Assembly: GCA_938018045.1 (NCBI GenBank) | Contig: CALIIP010000155.1 | Coordinates: 1-34,787 of the forward strand | Source: an uncultured Flavobacteriaceae bacterium | Lineage (GTDB): Bacteria > Bacteroidota > Bacteroidia > Flavobacteriales > Flavobacteriaceae | Direction: 5' to 3' | DNA length: 34,787 bases | Shown: in pieces, positions 17,908 through 28,011 of the stretch | Numbering within the stretch: position 1 is the first letter of the stretch | Layout: each line of letters begins with the position of its first letter | Program-made: the position numbers and the translations under genes | The notes under the pieces: generated by a model | The model's input: the letters and a program-made list of their open reading frames with translations, nothing else | Told to the model about the DNA's origin: nothing | Database searches by the model: none

Positions 17908-19119
17908 TTAAAAAGTTTCTAACTGATTAATAAAATCATTCAAAACTTTTTCTTTAGAAAACTTACCTGTAACGTAATTTTGAGCATTTTTACCTATTTT
18001 TTTTGCTAAATCATTATTTTCTTTTAGTCTTTTGGTTGAATCTATAATTTCATCTATTGAATTCCCATCAAAATAATAACCTCCATTTGATGTTTCAAAG
18101 ACTCTGGCGACTTCTGACGCTAGGTTTCCTGTTACTATTGATGGTTTCTTACTCGCCATCATCCCTAAAAGTTTAGAAGGCATTACGGTATCAACAACAT
18201 TGCTTTTTTGAAATAAAATATGTAAATCTGCGCTTGAAAGTAGTTGTGGTAACTCACTATATGGTACCAAATTGTAATGGTTAACAAAAGAATATTTTGT
18301 AAGTTTTTTTAAAACCTTTTCTTTTTCTGCACCTTCACCAACTATAATGACTTCAATAGTCTCAATTTTTTGAAGTTCATCTAAAAACTGGAAAAATAAA
18401 TTCCAGTTTTGTTTCGTTCCAATATTACCTGAATAAAGAATTTTAAACTTACTGGATGTTAAATATTGATGTGGTTCTTTTGGTATATTTTCAAAATGGT
18501 TTGTCTCAATCCAATTAGTAAGATAATATGACTTATTATTCACTTTTTGCTCTAACCTGCTTATCATTCCGTAACTAATCGTGGATATAATATCTGCCTT
18601 CTTCAAGACTGTTTTTTCAATCCATAGAAAAATTTTAATAATCAATTTTTTGTCTTTCCCAACCAATCCTGAATCTACAGCTGCATCAAATTCAAAATCT
18701 TGAATATGAACCCATAATTTGGATTTGTAACGTAATTTTAAAAGCCAGCCTAAAAAAACTGAAGTTGTAAAGGGGATTATTGAAATCACAATGTCTGGCT
18801 TAGACACTTTAAAAATATTTATAAAATTTCCGAAAGTAAAACTTATTAAATGTAGGAGTCTCTTAAAAAATGTTGGGTTTTTAGGCACATATTGTTTGTT
18901 TCTATAAACATTAACTCCATTTATTGTTTCTTTCAGCAAGTAGGATTTATCTTTATATTCCTTTGCTATTTCCCATTGAGGATAATATGGGAAACCCGTA
19001 ATTACAGAAACATTGTAACCTTTAGAGACCAAGTATTCTGCTTTTTGAGTTGTATACAAACCAATCGCGCTGTCTTCTGGATAATAGTTTATGCCAATAA
19101 TTGTAATGTTCTTTTTCAA
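17908..19119 (-). CDS. Glycosyltransferase family 4 (WbuB-like)
   Basis: ITIIGINYYPEDSAIGLYTTQKAEYLVSKGYNVSVITGFPYYPQWEI ... FKILYSGNIGTKQNWNLFFQFLDEL ... VMPSKLLGMMASKKPSIVTG. Start TTG at 19119. Confidence 0.9.
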   Translation of the reverse strand: MKKNITIIGINYYPEDSAIGLYTTQKAEYLVSKGYNVSVITGFPYYPQWEIAKEYKDKSYLLKETINGVNVYRNKQYVPKNPTFFKRLLHLISFTFGNFINIFKVSKPDIVISIIPFTTSVFLGWLLKLRYKSKLWVHIQDFEFDAAVDSGLVGKDKKLIIKIFLWIEKTVLKKADIISTISYGMISRLEQKVNNKSYYLTNWIETNHFENIPKEPHQYLTSSKFKILYSGNIGTKQNWNLFFQFLDELQKIETIEVIIVGEGAEKEKVLKKLTKYSFVNHYNLVPYSELPQLLSSADLHILFQKSNVVDTVMPSKLLGMMASKKPSIVTGNLASEVARVFETSNGGYYFDGNSIDEIIDSTKRLKENNDLAKKIGKNAQNYVTGKFSKEKVLNDFINQLETF

Positions 19120-19673
19120 TCGAATCTATCTTTTATCTTTTTGGTTGGAGAACCTACATATACAGAAAAAGATTCTAAATTTTTCACAACTGTACTTCTA
19201 GCACCTACAACAACACCCTCTTCTATGGTTATTCCTGGCGAAACAAATACATCTGTTGCTAACCAACATTGGTCTTTTATAACAATTGGTTTTGCACTTA
19301 TAGGAAAGTCTATTTTAGAGAAATTATGTGTTCCTGTGCAGATGTATGATCTTTGAGAAATTACGGTATTCGATCCAATCGAAATGTTTCCTAAACTATA
19401 TAACACCACTTCATCTCCAATCCAACTATAATCTCCAATGCTTATTTTCCATGGATATGTAATTTGCACAGATGGTCTGATTATCACTCCTTTTCCAATT
19501 TTAGCTCCAAAAGATCTTAATAAAAACCGCCTCCAACCATAAAAAACTTGTGGAGATAATTTAAAAAATATTGCATGGATAATCCACCATAATTGAACTA
19601 TTACTTTAGATTTTCCTCTAAAATTTTTTGGTGTTTTATAAATACTTAAATCTTGTACTTTATTTGTTTTCAT
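19116..19673 (-). CDS. WcaF-like hexapeptide-repeat acetyltransferase
   Basis: FYGWRRFLLRSFGAKIGKGVIIRPSVQITYPWKISIGDYSWIGDEVVLYSLGNISIGSNTVISQRSYICTGTHNFSKIDFPI...VGSPTKKIKDR. Confidence 0.92.
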   Translation of the reverse strand: MKTNKVQDLSIYKTPKNFRGKSKVIVQLWWIIHAIFFKLSPQVFYGWRRFLLRSFGAKIGKGVIIRPSVQITYPWKISIGDYSWIGDEVVLYSLGNISIGSNTVISQRSYICTGTHNFSKIDFPISAKPIVIKDQCWLATDVFVSPGITIEEGVVVGARSTVVKNLESFSVYVGSPTKKIKDRFD

Positions 19674-20759
19674 TTATTCGTTAAAAATATGTGTTATATT
19701 TTCTATGAAATTTCTGACAGTATATTTCTTTTGAGCCTCTAGAAAATTCACTTGTTTTATTTTATTACAAGTCTCATAATTTTGAACAATATACTGAAGT
19801 TTATCGGCAATACTTTCTGAATTTTGTTTATCTACATAAAACCCATTTATAGTGTCTTTAAAAATGTCTGGGATTCCTGCATGTTTTGTTGTTATTATAA
19901 TATTACCTGTAGCCATTGCTTCTAAAATTGAAATTGGTTGCCCTTCCATATTATAATAAGTCGGTAAAGTGAAGACATTTGCCCATAATAATAAGTTTTT
20001 CTTCTCTTCTCCGTGTACTACACCACAATAGGCCGTGTATTTTAATTTTTTAAAATAATTTTCAATCTTTTCTTTATTTTTTTTGTCGATACTTCCAGCA
20101 ATTTTAGCTTTATATTTAATTCCTTTTTCTTCTAATATTTGCATGGCATCTAAAAATTCAAATATTCCTTTTCCCTCCATTAAATTACTCAAAAAAAGAA
20201 TTTTTAGTTCTGAATCATCTGTTTTATTTTCAATTATTTCTTTTGTTGGAAATAAATAATTTTCAACAAAATTATATAATACATATACATCCTTATTTTT
20301 AATAAATGGATACATATTGTCTTTCAAAGATTCTGATAAGACTATTCCTTTAGATGTTTTGCTCAATAAGTATTTAAAAAAAATCTTTTTTACTCCTTTA
20401 AGAGTTTTGTATTCTGTACCTAAATAATTTCCGTGAATATGGATTACCAATTGTTTTCTTGAAATTTTTGAAATAACAATAAACAATGTGTATTTGATAA
20501 CTCCAAAAAAGGTTTGGCCTGGAGTTATGTAAACAATATCTGATTTAAAAATTTTATAAGCGAATAGGTTCAACTTCAAAAAAAAGAAAAATTTAGATAA
20601 TGAAAATACACCCAAGTTTTCATCAAACTTATTATAAGAAGTGTTAATAGTTTCTGATTTGAAATCATTTTTATTAAGGTTTTCTAAAACAACCTTATTG
20701 GCTAATGAAACTCCTGTTGTTGGTAGCGGAATTGGACCAATTATTAATAATCTCTTCAT
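19674..20759 (-). CDS. Glycosyltransferase family 4
   Basis: LLIIGPIPLPTTGVSLANKVVLENL ... LKILFLSNLMEGKGIFEFLDAM ... LPTYYNMEGQPISILEAMATGNIIITTKHAGIPDI. Confidence 0.9.
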   Translation of the reverse strand: MKRLLIIGPIPLPTTGVSLANKVVLENLNKNDFKSETINTSYNKFDENLGVFSLSKFFFFLKLNLFAYKIFKSDIVYITPGQTFFGVIKYTLFIVISKISRKQLVIHIHGNYLGTEYKTLKGVKKIFFKYLLSKTSKGIVLSESLKDNMYPFIKNKDVYVLYNFVENYLFPTKEIIENKTDDSELKILFLSNLMEGKGIFEFLDAMQILEEKGIKYKAKIAGSIDKKNKEKIENYFKKLKYTAYCGVVHGEEKKNLLLWANVFTLPTYYNMEGQPISILEAMATGNIIITTKHAGIPDIFKDTINGFYVDKQNSESIADKLQYIVQNYETCNKIKQVNFLEAQKKYTVRNFIENITHIFNE

Positions 20760-21967
20760 AATTCATCAGGAATTTTAGAAATACTTTTAAGCGCAAAGAA
20801 ATTTATAAAAAACGAAAAAAATATTACTCCATCTTCTCTTTCTAATATGTTTTCTGAAATCATAACAAAGGAATAGAAAACTAACAATAAAATTAATATT
20901 AAATTACTCCTTTTAAAAGCATTATTAAAATGCTTTAAAAGATTAAAAAGATAAATAAGTAAACCCAACAAACCAATAGATGTCAAAAAACTTAAATATT
21001 GATTATGTGTATTATATTTTTTTTTATAAAGAAATTCTGATTCTCCTTTATATGTTTCATTGAGAACGTCTCTATAATCACCTATTCCATGTCCAATAAT
21101 TGGAGACGATTTAAACGCTTTAATAGCGAATTCATAGATGCTATATCTGATATTAGTAGATGATTTAATATTGTCTTGGTTAATGTTTTCGATTTTAATT
21201 AATTCAACAAATTTTTTGTTGAGTTTTGGAATAATAAAAATTGATGTTATTGAAATAAAAATAAATAGCATAAAAGCAAATTTTATTTTTTTGCTATTCT
21301 TAAAAACTGTATAAATAGTTATTACTATAAAAAGGCCAATTATTGGTCCTTTCTTCAATAATAAAAATAAAAATAAGATTAAGATTGTATTAATGAGTAG
21401 AATTATAACTTTTATTGCTTTCTTTTTTTCTTTTGAAAAAATAAATATTGAAAAAATAATTGCAACACATAAATGCATTGATAAATATATTGGGTGAATG
21501 TTATAACCTCCTTGTGCTATCCTCGTTACTGTAATATAATGCGTGATTAAATCAAACTTATAATGACCAAAATGATAAATAAAAGCAACTATATTTAAAA
21601 TTAAAATTGACGCTATATATGTCCATAAATAAAGGTTAATGTTTTTATACCATTGAACTATTTTTTGGTTTAATGAAAAGGAAAACAAGAAAGGAAATAG
21701 AACTAAAGAAATCATTGTAACTAATTTCTTTAAGCCATAATCAATATTTTCTGTATAAAATAGACTTAATATTAACACAAAAAAGATAGAAGAACTTATT
21801 ATAAAATTTTTAAAACTAAACTTTAGTTTATTTATAATTGCGTATAAAATTATAGATATACCAAAGAGTCCAATAATTATTGATTTAAGAATTGTAGGGA
21901 AAATTGGCAGCGCAAACATCAATAACAAAAACAGATCAATTGATTTATTAATTATATCCTTATTCAT
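20756..21967 (-). CDS. O-antigen ligase/polymerase family membrane protein (WaaL/Wzy-like)
   Basis: About ten hydrophobic segments; SSTNIRYSIYEFAIKAFKSSPIIGHGIGDYRDVLNETY ... YNTHNQYLSFLTSIGLLGLLIYL, typical of the O-antigen ligase domain. Confidence 0.85.
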   Translation of the reverse strand: MNKDIINKSIDLFLLLMFALPIFPTILKSIIIGLFGISIILYAIINKLKFSFKNFIISSSIFFVLILSLFYTENIDYGLKKLVTMISLVLFPFLFSFSLNQKIVQWYKNINLYLWTYIASILILNIVAFIYHFGHYKFDLITHYITVTRIAQGGYNIHPIYLSMHLCVAIIFSIFIFSKEKKKAIKVIILLINTILILFLFLLLKKGPIIGLFIVITIYTVFKNSKKIKFAFMLFIFISITSIFIIPKLNKKFVELIKIENINQDNIKSSTNIRYSIYEFAIKAFKSSPIIGHGIGDYRDVLNETYKGESEFLYKKKYNTHNQYLSFLTSIGLLGLLIYLFNLLKHFNNAFKRSNLILILLLVFYSFVMISENILEREDGVIFFSFFINFFALKSISKIPDEL

Positions 21968-23379
21968 GTTGCTTTTTTAGGAAGTAAATTAATAAATAAT
22001 CGTATCGTTTTCGGGATAACTAATACTCCAATAAGAACGCCAATGAAATATACAAATCCGTTTGTGAAATCTCCTCTTAAAAAAAATATTAAGTGAATAG
22101 CAAAGTAAAAAGCCATAATTTTTTTTAATTCATCCTTTTGCTTTAACCAAATCATAAATTTAACAATAAAATATGCTAAAACAATAGCCATCAAAATAAT
22201 ACCTAGAATTCCAAAATTTAAATATCCTTCAGAAACTAATGGGTTTGATAGATTATTAAAACTAAAACCATAACTATCAATAACATAATCGCCAATTAAT
22301 TCTCCAGAAGAATTAGGCTTTGATGTCCATATGCTCCTTGGAATAAAAAATAATAATCCACTTAACAATTGATAACCATATGACAATCCGTTTATAGAAA
22401 CGTATTCTATCGTGGCTGAAATATTAGAAAAAGCATCATAATTAAGTGTATTATACGTTGTTGAAAAGTTATCAAAGGAGAACTCATCTGTAATATATTT
22501 TGGATTATTAATTATTTCCTGAAAGGAATATTCAACATGTGTAAATATTTGTACTAGTGGAAATATTACTACCATTGAAAAAAATAAAAATAACAGCATT
22601 TTTGTGTTTGAATTTAATAATCTTGGCAGAAATAAAAAAATCAAAGATATATAGATTGGTCCTAATGCATTTCTTTTTTCTGTCAATGGGTTTTTAAACC
22701 AAAAAAGGGATACAATCATAAAAAGAAAGATGAAAAAAATAAAGACTGTGTTTGGCGTTATTTTTTTGATGTTTTTTAAATAAAAGAAACTTAATACCAA
22801 TCCACCAAAGGGAACCATAAATAAAACTTTTTTTTGAACCAATAATTGTATTACAGTATAACTAGATTTTTGCCAACTTGGCCTAGCTATTTCTTCCATC
22901 ATAAAACTATAACTCAAAATAAATATAACAACGCTAACAAGGCTTAAAACGAATATTGTTAGAGGAAGGTTTGCGTCTTTCTTTTTATAATATATGTTTT
23001 CTAATTTGTCCTTAAATTTTTTCTTATAATATAGGTAAGAAATGAAAAAAATAATGTGAAATATTATTATAAAAAAGTTTGTCTTGATCGTTAGACTTTC
23101 ATTGTACGGAAAAAGCTGAGCAAAAACATTTTTCTTTTCATTAAACCCTCCTATTTGAATCATTGGAGCCATTAATAAAAATAAAAAATTAAAAACAATA
23201 TATGCAGATATAAATGGTGAGTAATGTTTTTCTATAAACAAATGATGATATACTATAATTGAAAGTATTGAGAAATTGGCAAAAAAAGAAAACCACACAA
23301 AAATATCTGGCCTAAAACTAACAAACAAAATAGAGCTTATTAATAAATATATAAATAGCAATAATGTTCTTAAATTCAT
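21964..23379 (-). CDS. Oligosaccharide repeat-unit polymerase (Wzy-like)
   Basis: Polytopic; NPLTEKRNALGPIYISLIFLFLPRL, YGYQLLSGLLFFIPRSIWTSKPNSSGELIGDYVIDSYG...LVSEGYLNFGILGIILMAIVLAYF: Wzy-type motifs. Confidence 0.82.
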   Translation of the reverse strand: MNLRTLLLFIYLLISSILFVSFRPDIFVWFSFFANFSILSIIVYHHLFIEKHYSPFISAYIVFNFLFLLMAPMIQIGGFNEKKNVFAQLFPYNESLTIKTNFFIIIFHIIFFISYLYYKKKFKDKLENIYYKKKDANLPLTIFVLSLVSVVIFILSYSFMMEEIARPSWQKSSYTVIQLLVQKKVLFMVPFGGLVLSFFYLKNIKKITPNTVFIFFIFLFMIVSLFWFKNPLTEKRNALGPIYISLIFLFLPRLLNSNTKMLLFLFFSMVVIFPLVQIFTHVEYSFQEIINNPKYITDEFSFDNFSTTYNTLNYDAFSNISATIEYVSINGLSYGYQLLSGLLFFIPRSIWTSKPNSSGELIGDYVIDSYGFSFNNLSNPLVSEGYLNFGILGIILMAIVLAYFIVKFMIWLKQKDELKKIMAFYFAIHLIFFLRGDFTNGFVYFIGVLIGVLVIPKTIRLFINLLPKKAT

Positions 23380-24443
23380 TTTACGGTATTAATAAAGGTT
23401 TGTCCCATTGCCTCTATAGAATAGTTTTCTTGACATTCTTTACAAATATCAGCTCTTTTGTTTAACCAAAAAATTTTGTTGCTAAAAACTTCTGAAATTC
23501 TTTCTGACAGACTCTCAAAATCATCTGTATTATAAAAAAGTGCGTTTTCTCCATTTTTAACTGCTTCTATTTCTGGAGAATGATTTTCATCTTTAGAAAT
23601 TATCATTGGAACTCCAAAACCAAAACTTTGTGTGATTGATAGTCCAACATAACCTGGAGAAACACTTATTAAAGAAGTATTGTATAGGTCTCTTAATTTC
23701 TCATAAGATCCTATATGTCCTAAAACTTTAATTCTACTCTCTAAATTATTTGTCTTTATGTATTTTATAATTAAACTCTTTTCTTCACCTTCACCAACTA
23801 TAAATAATTTTGTTTTATTTGGTAAATCCTTTAGTGTTTTATGAAAGGTTTTTACCAAAAATAATGCTTTTTTAGTTTTTGTCAATCTGCCGACATAAAT
23901 TAGATTGTCTATTAAATTAACTTCTTTAGAAACTATCATTTGATTCTTAAAAAAAACTGCATTAGGTGCTGCAATTATTTTCTTGTTTGGCATTTTTTCT
24001 TGAAGTTCTATCTCTTGAGATTTTGTATAAACTATTATTTCATTGCCAAGTAATCTCATTATATTTCTTAAACTATCACTTTTGCTTTTTTTACCTGCCC
24101 TTGGCCAAGCATGACCCCATAAAACAGATTTTCTTCTTAGCAATCTTCTAATAATTAAGAGTATCCAATTGCTTAAAATTCTTGGATTCATCTCTAAAAT
24201 TATAACGTTTTTTTTGAAAACTTCTTTCCAAAAACCTGTTTGAATTAAAATTTTTCTTTTAAAAAAATAGTGGTTTCTTAATGGTTTTCTAAATGATATT
24301 GAAGAGTCTGTTTTAACAGATGCTTCAAAATATGAATCGCCAGCATATAAATCAAACGAATCTCCTAATTCGTTTTTAATGTATTGATATACATTTTTTC
24401 TGTAATCTGGAGTTGTAGTTTGTATGATAATTAGTTTTTTCAT
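23376..24443 (-). CDS. Glycosyltransferase family 4
   Basis: LIYVGRLTKTKKALFLVKTFHKTL ... LFIVGEGEEKSLI ... VSPGYVGLSITQSFGFGVPMIISKDENHSPEIEAVKNGENALFY. Confidence 0.88.
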   Translation of the reverse strand: MKKLIIIQTTTPDYRKNVYQYIKNELGDSFDLYAGDSYFEASVKTDSSISFRKPLRNHYFFKRKILIQTGFWKEVFKKNVIILEMNPRILSNWILLIIRRLLRRKSVLWGHAWPRAGKKSKSDSLRNIMRLLGNEIIVYTKSQEIELQEKMPNKKIIAAPNAVFFKNQMIVSKEVNLIDNLIYVGRLTKTKKALFLVKTFHKTLKDLPNKTKLFIVGEGEEKSLIIKYIKTNNLESRIKVLGHIGSYEKLRDLYNTSLISVSPGYVGLSITQSFGFGVPMIISKDENHSPEIEAVKNGENALFYNTDDFESLSERISEVFSNKIFWLNKRADICKECQENYSIEAMGQTFINTVK

Positions 24444-25672
24444 TTGGCAATGCGTTTGAAAAAATAATGTCCAAGAAACAAAATTAACAATTCAGTTATA
24501 GCTGCAGAAATTGCTGCACCATAAATACCAAAGAATTTTACTAAAATTAGAATTAAGCCAAGGTGAAAAATACCTGAAGCTACTAAAATTTTCATTCTCG
24601 TATTATATGCTTTTATTGCTGGAAAAAACAATGATACGAATAACATATTTAAAGCAGAAAAAACTGCTATCAATCCTAGAATTTGGAAAATTCTATGATG
24701 ATTTGTAATAATTGGATCGTTGTAAATTAAAGTAAGGATAGTCTTAGACCCAAAAATAATTGTTAACGTTATTATCAAACCAGATATCAAAATAGGAATT
24801 TTAATTTTGTTGATGAACTTATAAATTGATGCTAAAGGTTTCGTAGATAATCTTGGGAAAAGTGATTGGTATAAAGGAATATAGGCGCTTTTTGTTGCTA
24901 GCACTAGTTTTTCCATACTTGCGTAAGCTCCTGCAATAGAATCGCCTGCAAATAGCCCTAAAATTAATGTGTTGGTAGATGTATATAAACTCACAGCAAA
25001 GTTAGAAACAAAAAGGCTGAAACTGCTTTTTATGATGTCTTTCAGTTCTTTTAGTTTTGGAAAAACGATGTTCACATACTTTAAACTAATTAAGAAGCCA
25101 ATAATACCAGTTATTATGAAACTGAGTCCATTTAATATTGGAACATATTGATAATCGTTGGGTGAAAGAATTACAAAGAATATTGAAATTGTAAAAAGTA
25201 ATTTTGCACTTACGTTAATTATAGTAATCATTCGCATTTTTTCTATTCCTTGAAAAAACCATGTTGGAAATATTGCATTCCCAATTACTATCCCAAAACT
25301 ATATAAATATACTGGTGCTTCAACACTAAATCTCCCAATAAAAATAGTCATTCCTAATAACATCAAAAATGTAAAAATGATTAGAATAACTTTTATAAAT
25401 ACTACATTAAAATAAAATTGTGATAATTTTTCTTTGTCGTCTTTTAAGTAAGCAACAACTCTTGTTGCGCTTATATTAAACCCAAAATCAACAATAATAG
25501 TTAAAAATAAAGCAATAGATTGGGCAATCATAACCAATCCGTATTTTTCTAAGCCTAGAGTTCTTACTAAATATGGCAAGGTTATTAGTGGTAAAACAAA
25601 ATTCGCTCCTTGTATCAGCAATAATGCTAAATAATTATTCTTAATTATTTTCTTTTCATAACTTTCGAGCAT
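24440..25672 (-). CDS. Wzx-like oligosaccharide flippase
   Basis: KIIKNNYLALLLIQGANFVLPLITLPYLVRTLGLEKYGLVMIAQSIALFLTIIVDFGFNISATRVVA: polysaccharide synthase/flippase family. Confidence 0.92.
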   Translation of the reverse strand: MLESYEKKIIKNNYLALLLIQGANFVLPLITLPYLVRTLGLEKYGLVMIAQSIALFLTIIVDFGFNISATRVVAYLKDDKEKLSQFYFNVVFIKVILIIFTFLMLLGMTIFIGRFSVEAPVYLYSFGIVIGNAIFPTWFFQGIEKMRMITIINVSAKLLFTISIFFVILSPNDYQYVPILNGLSFIITGIIGFLISLKYVNIVFPKLKELKDIIKSSFSLFVSNFAVSLYTSTNTLILGLFAGDSIAGAYASMEKLVLATKSAYIPLYQSLFPRLSTKPLASIYKFINKIKIPILISGLIITLTIIFGSKTILTLIYNDPIITNHHRIFQILGLIAVFSALNMLFVSLFFPAIKAYNTRMKILVASGIFHLGLILILVKFFGIYGAAISAAITELLILFLGHYFFKRIAK

Positions 25673-25688
25673 CTATCTTCTTTTTTAT

Positions 25689-26306
25689 CTAATTTTTAAT
25701 AAAAAAAATTCCGTCAGACACTCCGTCTTTAGTTATAATTTTTCTCCAATCATTAACTTCTGAAATAAATATTTTCCAAGAATCATTTATTTTACTTAGA
25801 TCTTCTCCTATAGAATAAGGAGAAGTTGTTTTAAAAGGATAGTATCTATTTGCGTCATCTAAATATATAAAACCTCCTTTTTTTATTTTTTTTAATGATT
25901 TTAGAGCAAATATGTCTCTGTGATTCCCATCTATTATTACAAAGTCTAATGATTGGTCTTCAAAAGAATCTATAGACTTACAGTAGTCTGAATCATTTGG
26001 ATTTGAATTATTACTCTCTTTAAATAAAAAAGAAACATTCTCCAATCGCTTTTCTTCTAATTTCCCTTTAATTTTAGAATACCAGTTCTTATCATCTTCA
26101 ATACTTGTTAAATGTTTTACTTTTTTAGAAAACCAAATGGTACTTCTGCCAGATCCAAATTCTACACCTACATCTTTTTTATTTAATAAATTTTCAAAAA
26201 TATTAATCGCTTCTCTATTTACCCAAGGCAAATGAGGGTTGTTCTTTTCAAACAAATAATTTTTTGTTCTGTTAATTATATATCGTGGCGACCAATGCTT
26301 TTTCAT
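25689..26306 (-). CDS. Class I SAM-dependent methyltransferase
   Basis: GVEFGSGRSTIWFSKKVKHLTSIEDDKNWYSKIKGKLEE ... LDFVIIDGNHRDIFALKSLKKIKKGGFIYLDDANRY. ATG 26306 (MKKHWSPRYI) preferred over TTG 26333. Confidence 0.75.
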   Translation of the reverse strand: MKKHWSPRYIINRTKNYLFEKNNPHLPWVNREAINIFENLLNKKDVGVEFGSGRSTIWFSKKVKHLTSIEDDKNWYSKIKGKLEEKRLENVSFLFKESNNSNPNDSDYCKSIDSFEDQSLDFVIIDGNHRDIFALKSLKKIKKGGFIYLDDANRYYPFKTTSPYSIGEDLSKINDSWKIFISEVNDWRKIITKDGVSDGIFFIKN

Positions 26307-26447
26307 CTCTATTTTCTTTCTCAAAGTAATCAATGTTTTTAACTATATAAATATTGTTAACAAAATACCATAAATATTACTTTATTGGTTTTATACTAAT
26401 TCTCGGCAATTTAACTTTTATATATTTTAGAGTGGTAAAAATTCCTT

Positions 26448-28010
26448 CTATAATTCTGTTTGCATAAATACTTTTAGGCTTGACGGTAAAATATAAATAT
26501 CATTTAAGGATTCTATTTTCCCTTCCCAACCTAGAATAATTTTTTCATTTGATGTTGGTCCAAATATTATTCTTATATCTTTTGAGTTGATTTTTCCAAC
26601 TAATTTACACTTGTACCAACCTTCACCTAAGTTCTCAATATAAGCTTCACCATTTTTGAAATCTCCTCCTTTTTCTACACCTTCTACTTCTCCATTTTTT
26701 AAATCAAAAACTGCATCAACTCTATTTGGATAAGCGCCTTGAATTCTTAGACCAAAAAAGTCGCTGTTTTCCCCTTTTTTAACAATCACTTCTGTAAAAT
26801 AATTATCGCCGGAATTCACATTTATAGTTTTAGTAACCATATAAGATGGCTCAGTAATACTATTTCTTTTTATGTGATATACTTCTTTATTATTTAACTC
26901 TTGTAAATTATTTTCTAAATTTAATCGAACTTCAACCCATGTTCTATAATCAGGAATGGTTATTTCTTCATTAATAATTTTCTTTAATTTTATTTTATTT
27001 TTGACTTTTTTTGATGTTTTATTTATAGTTATCTCGAATTTCTGAAGAATTTTTTCTAAAATAAAGGGAGTTATTTTTTTACTTCCAAATTTATTTAAGT
27101 GAGAAAAATCACTGTAATCATCATATCCTAAATTCAATTCATTAAAATTATAATTTAAATTTAAATAGTCAACTTCATTTGTTTTAAATAATGTTTCAAA
27201 ATACTTGAGGTTCCCATAAATGTTTTTATCATAAAGCATATCAATCGCTGGTGGTGTTATAAATAATAAATTAATGTTGTTTTGTTTGCATTTATCTATA
27301 ATATTTAAAAGCACTTCTTCGGACTTTTCACTTATTTTAAGCTCATGAGTTTTATTCATTTCGCTAAAAAAATTATTAGCAAAAAAATTTAATTCATTTC
27401 TCTGTTTTCTTTGACTCTCATTTAATTTATTTGTAACATTAAGTTCGAAACCATCTGCATTGTCTTTTTTAAAATGTTTTAACTTATTATTAGATTCAAC
27501 TAGGTTTTCTGAAAAATCACTGTGAAATCTAATTGTTGAACTGAAAACCTTAGGGTATTCATCAACCGTATACAGCTCTTTTACTAGAGAAAAATAGTTT
27601 TTAGAATATTTTAGTTCATCTAGCCCTGCCATTTGAAGATGTTTCCAAGTTTTTGACTCTGATTTTCTAAAAGCATAAGGAGATATTGATATTACTAAAA
27701 GTTTTGATGGGTGAAAGTCTTTGTTTTTTACTAAATTATTGAAAATTTCATTTGTAATAAAAAAATACTGAGCTGAGCCACCTATATTTAGACTTTTTGT
27801 GTTCATAACACTATCTAAATAATTAACATCGTATGACCTTTGGGATAATGAGTTTCCCATAAAAATGAAATCAAACTTTTCTTTATCTTTAAAAAGACGT
27901 TTATGTGTTGTGTGAATTAATTCATCTTGAATAACTAAACGGTCAATCACGCTAATTATTAGTGTTGTGACTATTAAAAATATAACTGTTTTTTTAAGTA
28001 GTGTATACAT
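26448..28010 (-). CDS. Membrane-anchored SGNH-like protein (AlgJ/DltD-like role) with C-terminal jelly-roll-like domain
   Basis: N-terminal TM MYTLLKKTVIFLIVTTLIISVI; FDFIFMGNSLSQRSYD (Ser block), NIGGSAQ, DYSDFSHLNKFG (Asp/His block). The C-terminal about 170 aa match the lipoprotein at 30839-31459. ATG 28010 preferred over 28064, which overlaps the MBOAT gene. Confidence 0.75.
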   Translation of the reverse strand: MYTLLKKTVIFLIVTTLIISVIDRLVIQDELIHTTHKRLFKDKEKFDFIFMGNSLSQRSYDVNYLDSVMNTKSLNIGGSAQYFFITNEIFNNLVKNKDFHPSKLLVISISPYAFRKSESKTWKHLQMAGLDELKYSKNYFSLVKELYTVDEYPKVFSSTIRFHSDFSENLVESNNKLKHFKKDNADGFELNVTNKLNESQRKQRNELNFFANNFFSEMNKTHELKISEKSEEVLLNIIDKCKQNNINLLFITPPAIDMLYDKNIYGNLKYFETLFKTNEVDYLNLNYNFNELNLGYDDYSDFSHLNKFGSKKITPFILEKILQKFEITINKTSKKVKNKIKLKKIINEEITIPDYRTWVEVRLNLENNLQELNNKEVYHIKRNSITEPSYMVTKTINVNSGDNYFTEVIVKKGENSDFFGLRIQGAYPNRVDAVFDLKNGEVEGVEKGGDFKNGEAYIENLGEGWYKCKLVGKINSKDIRIIFGPTSNEKIILGWEGKIESLNDIYILPSSLKVFMQTEL

Positions 28011-28011
28011 A

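Noticed and set aside
18892-19356. 154-aa plus-strand ORF
   Set aside because: Antisense across the GT4/WcaF-like junction; no family resemblance.
26377-26469. Minus-strand frame reading KYLCNRIIEGIFTTLKYIKVKLPRISIKPIK* downstream of the SGNH gene
   Set aside because: Only about 31 codons, no start codon and no recognisable family; could be a relic but indistinguishable from chance in AT-rich DNA.
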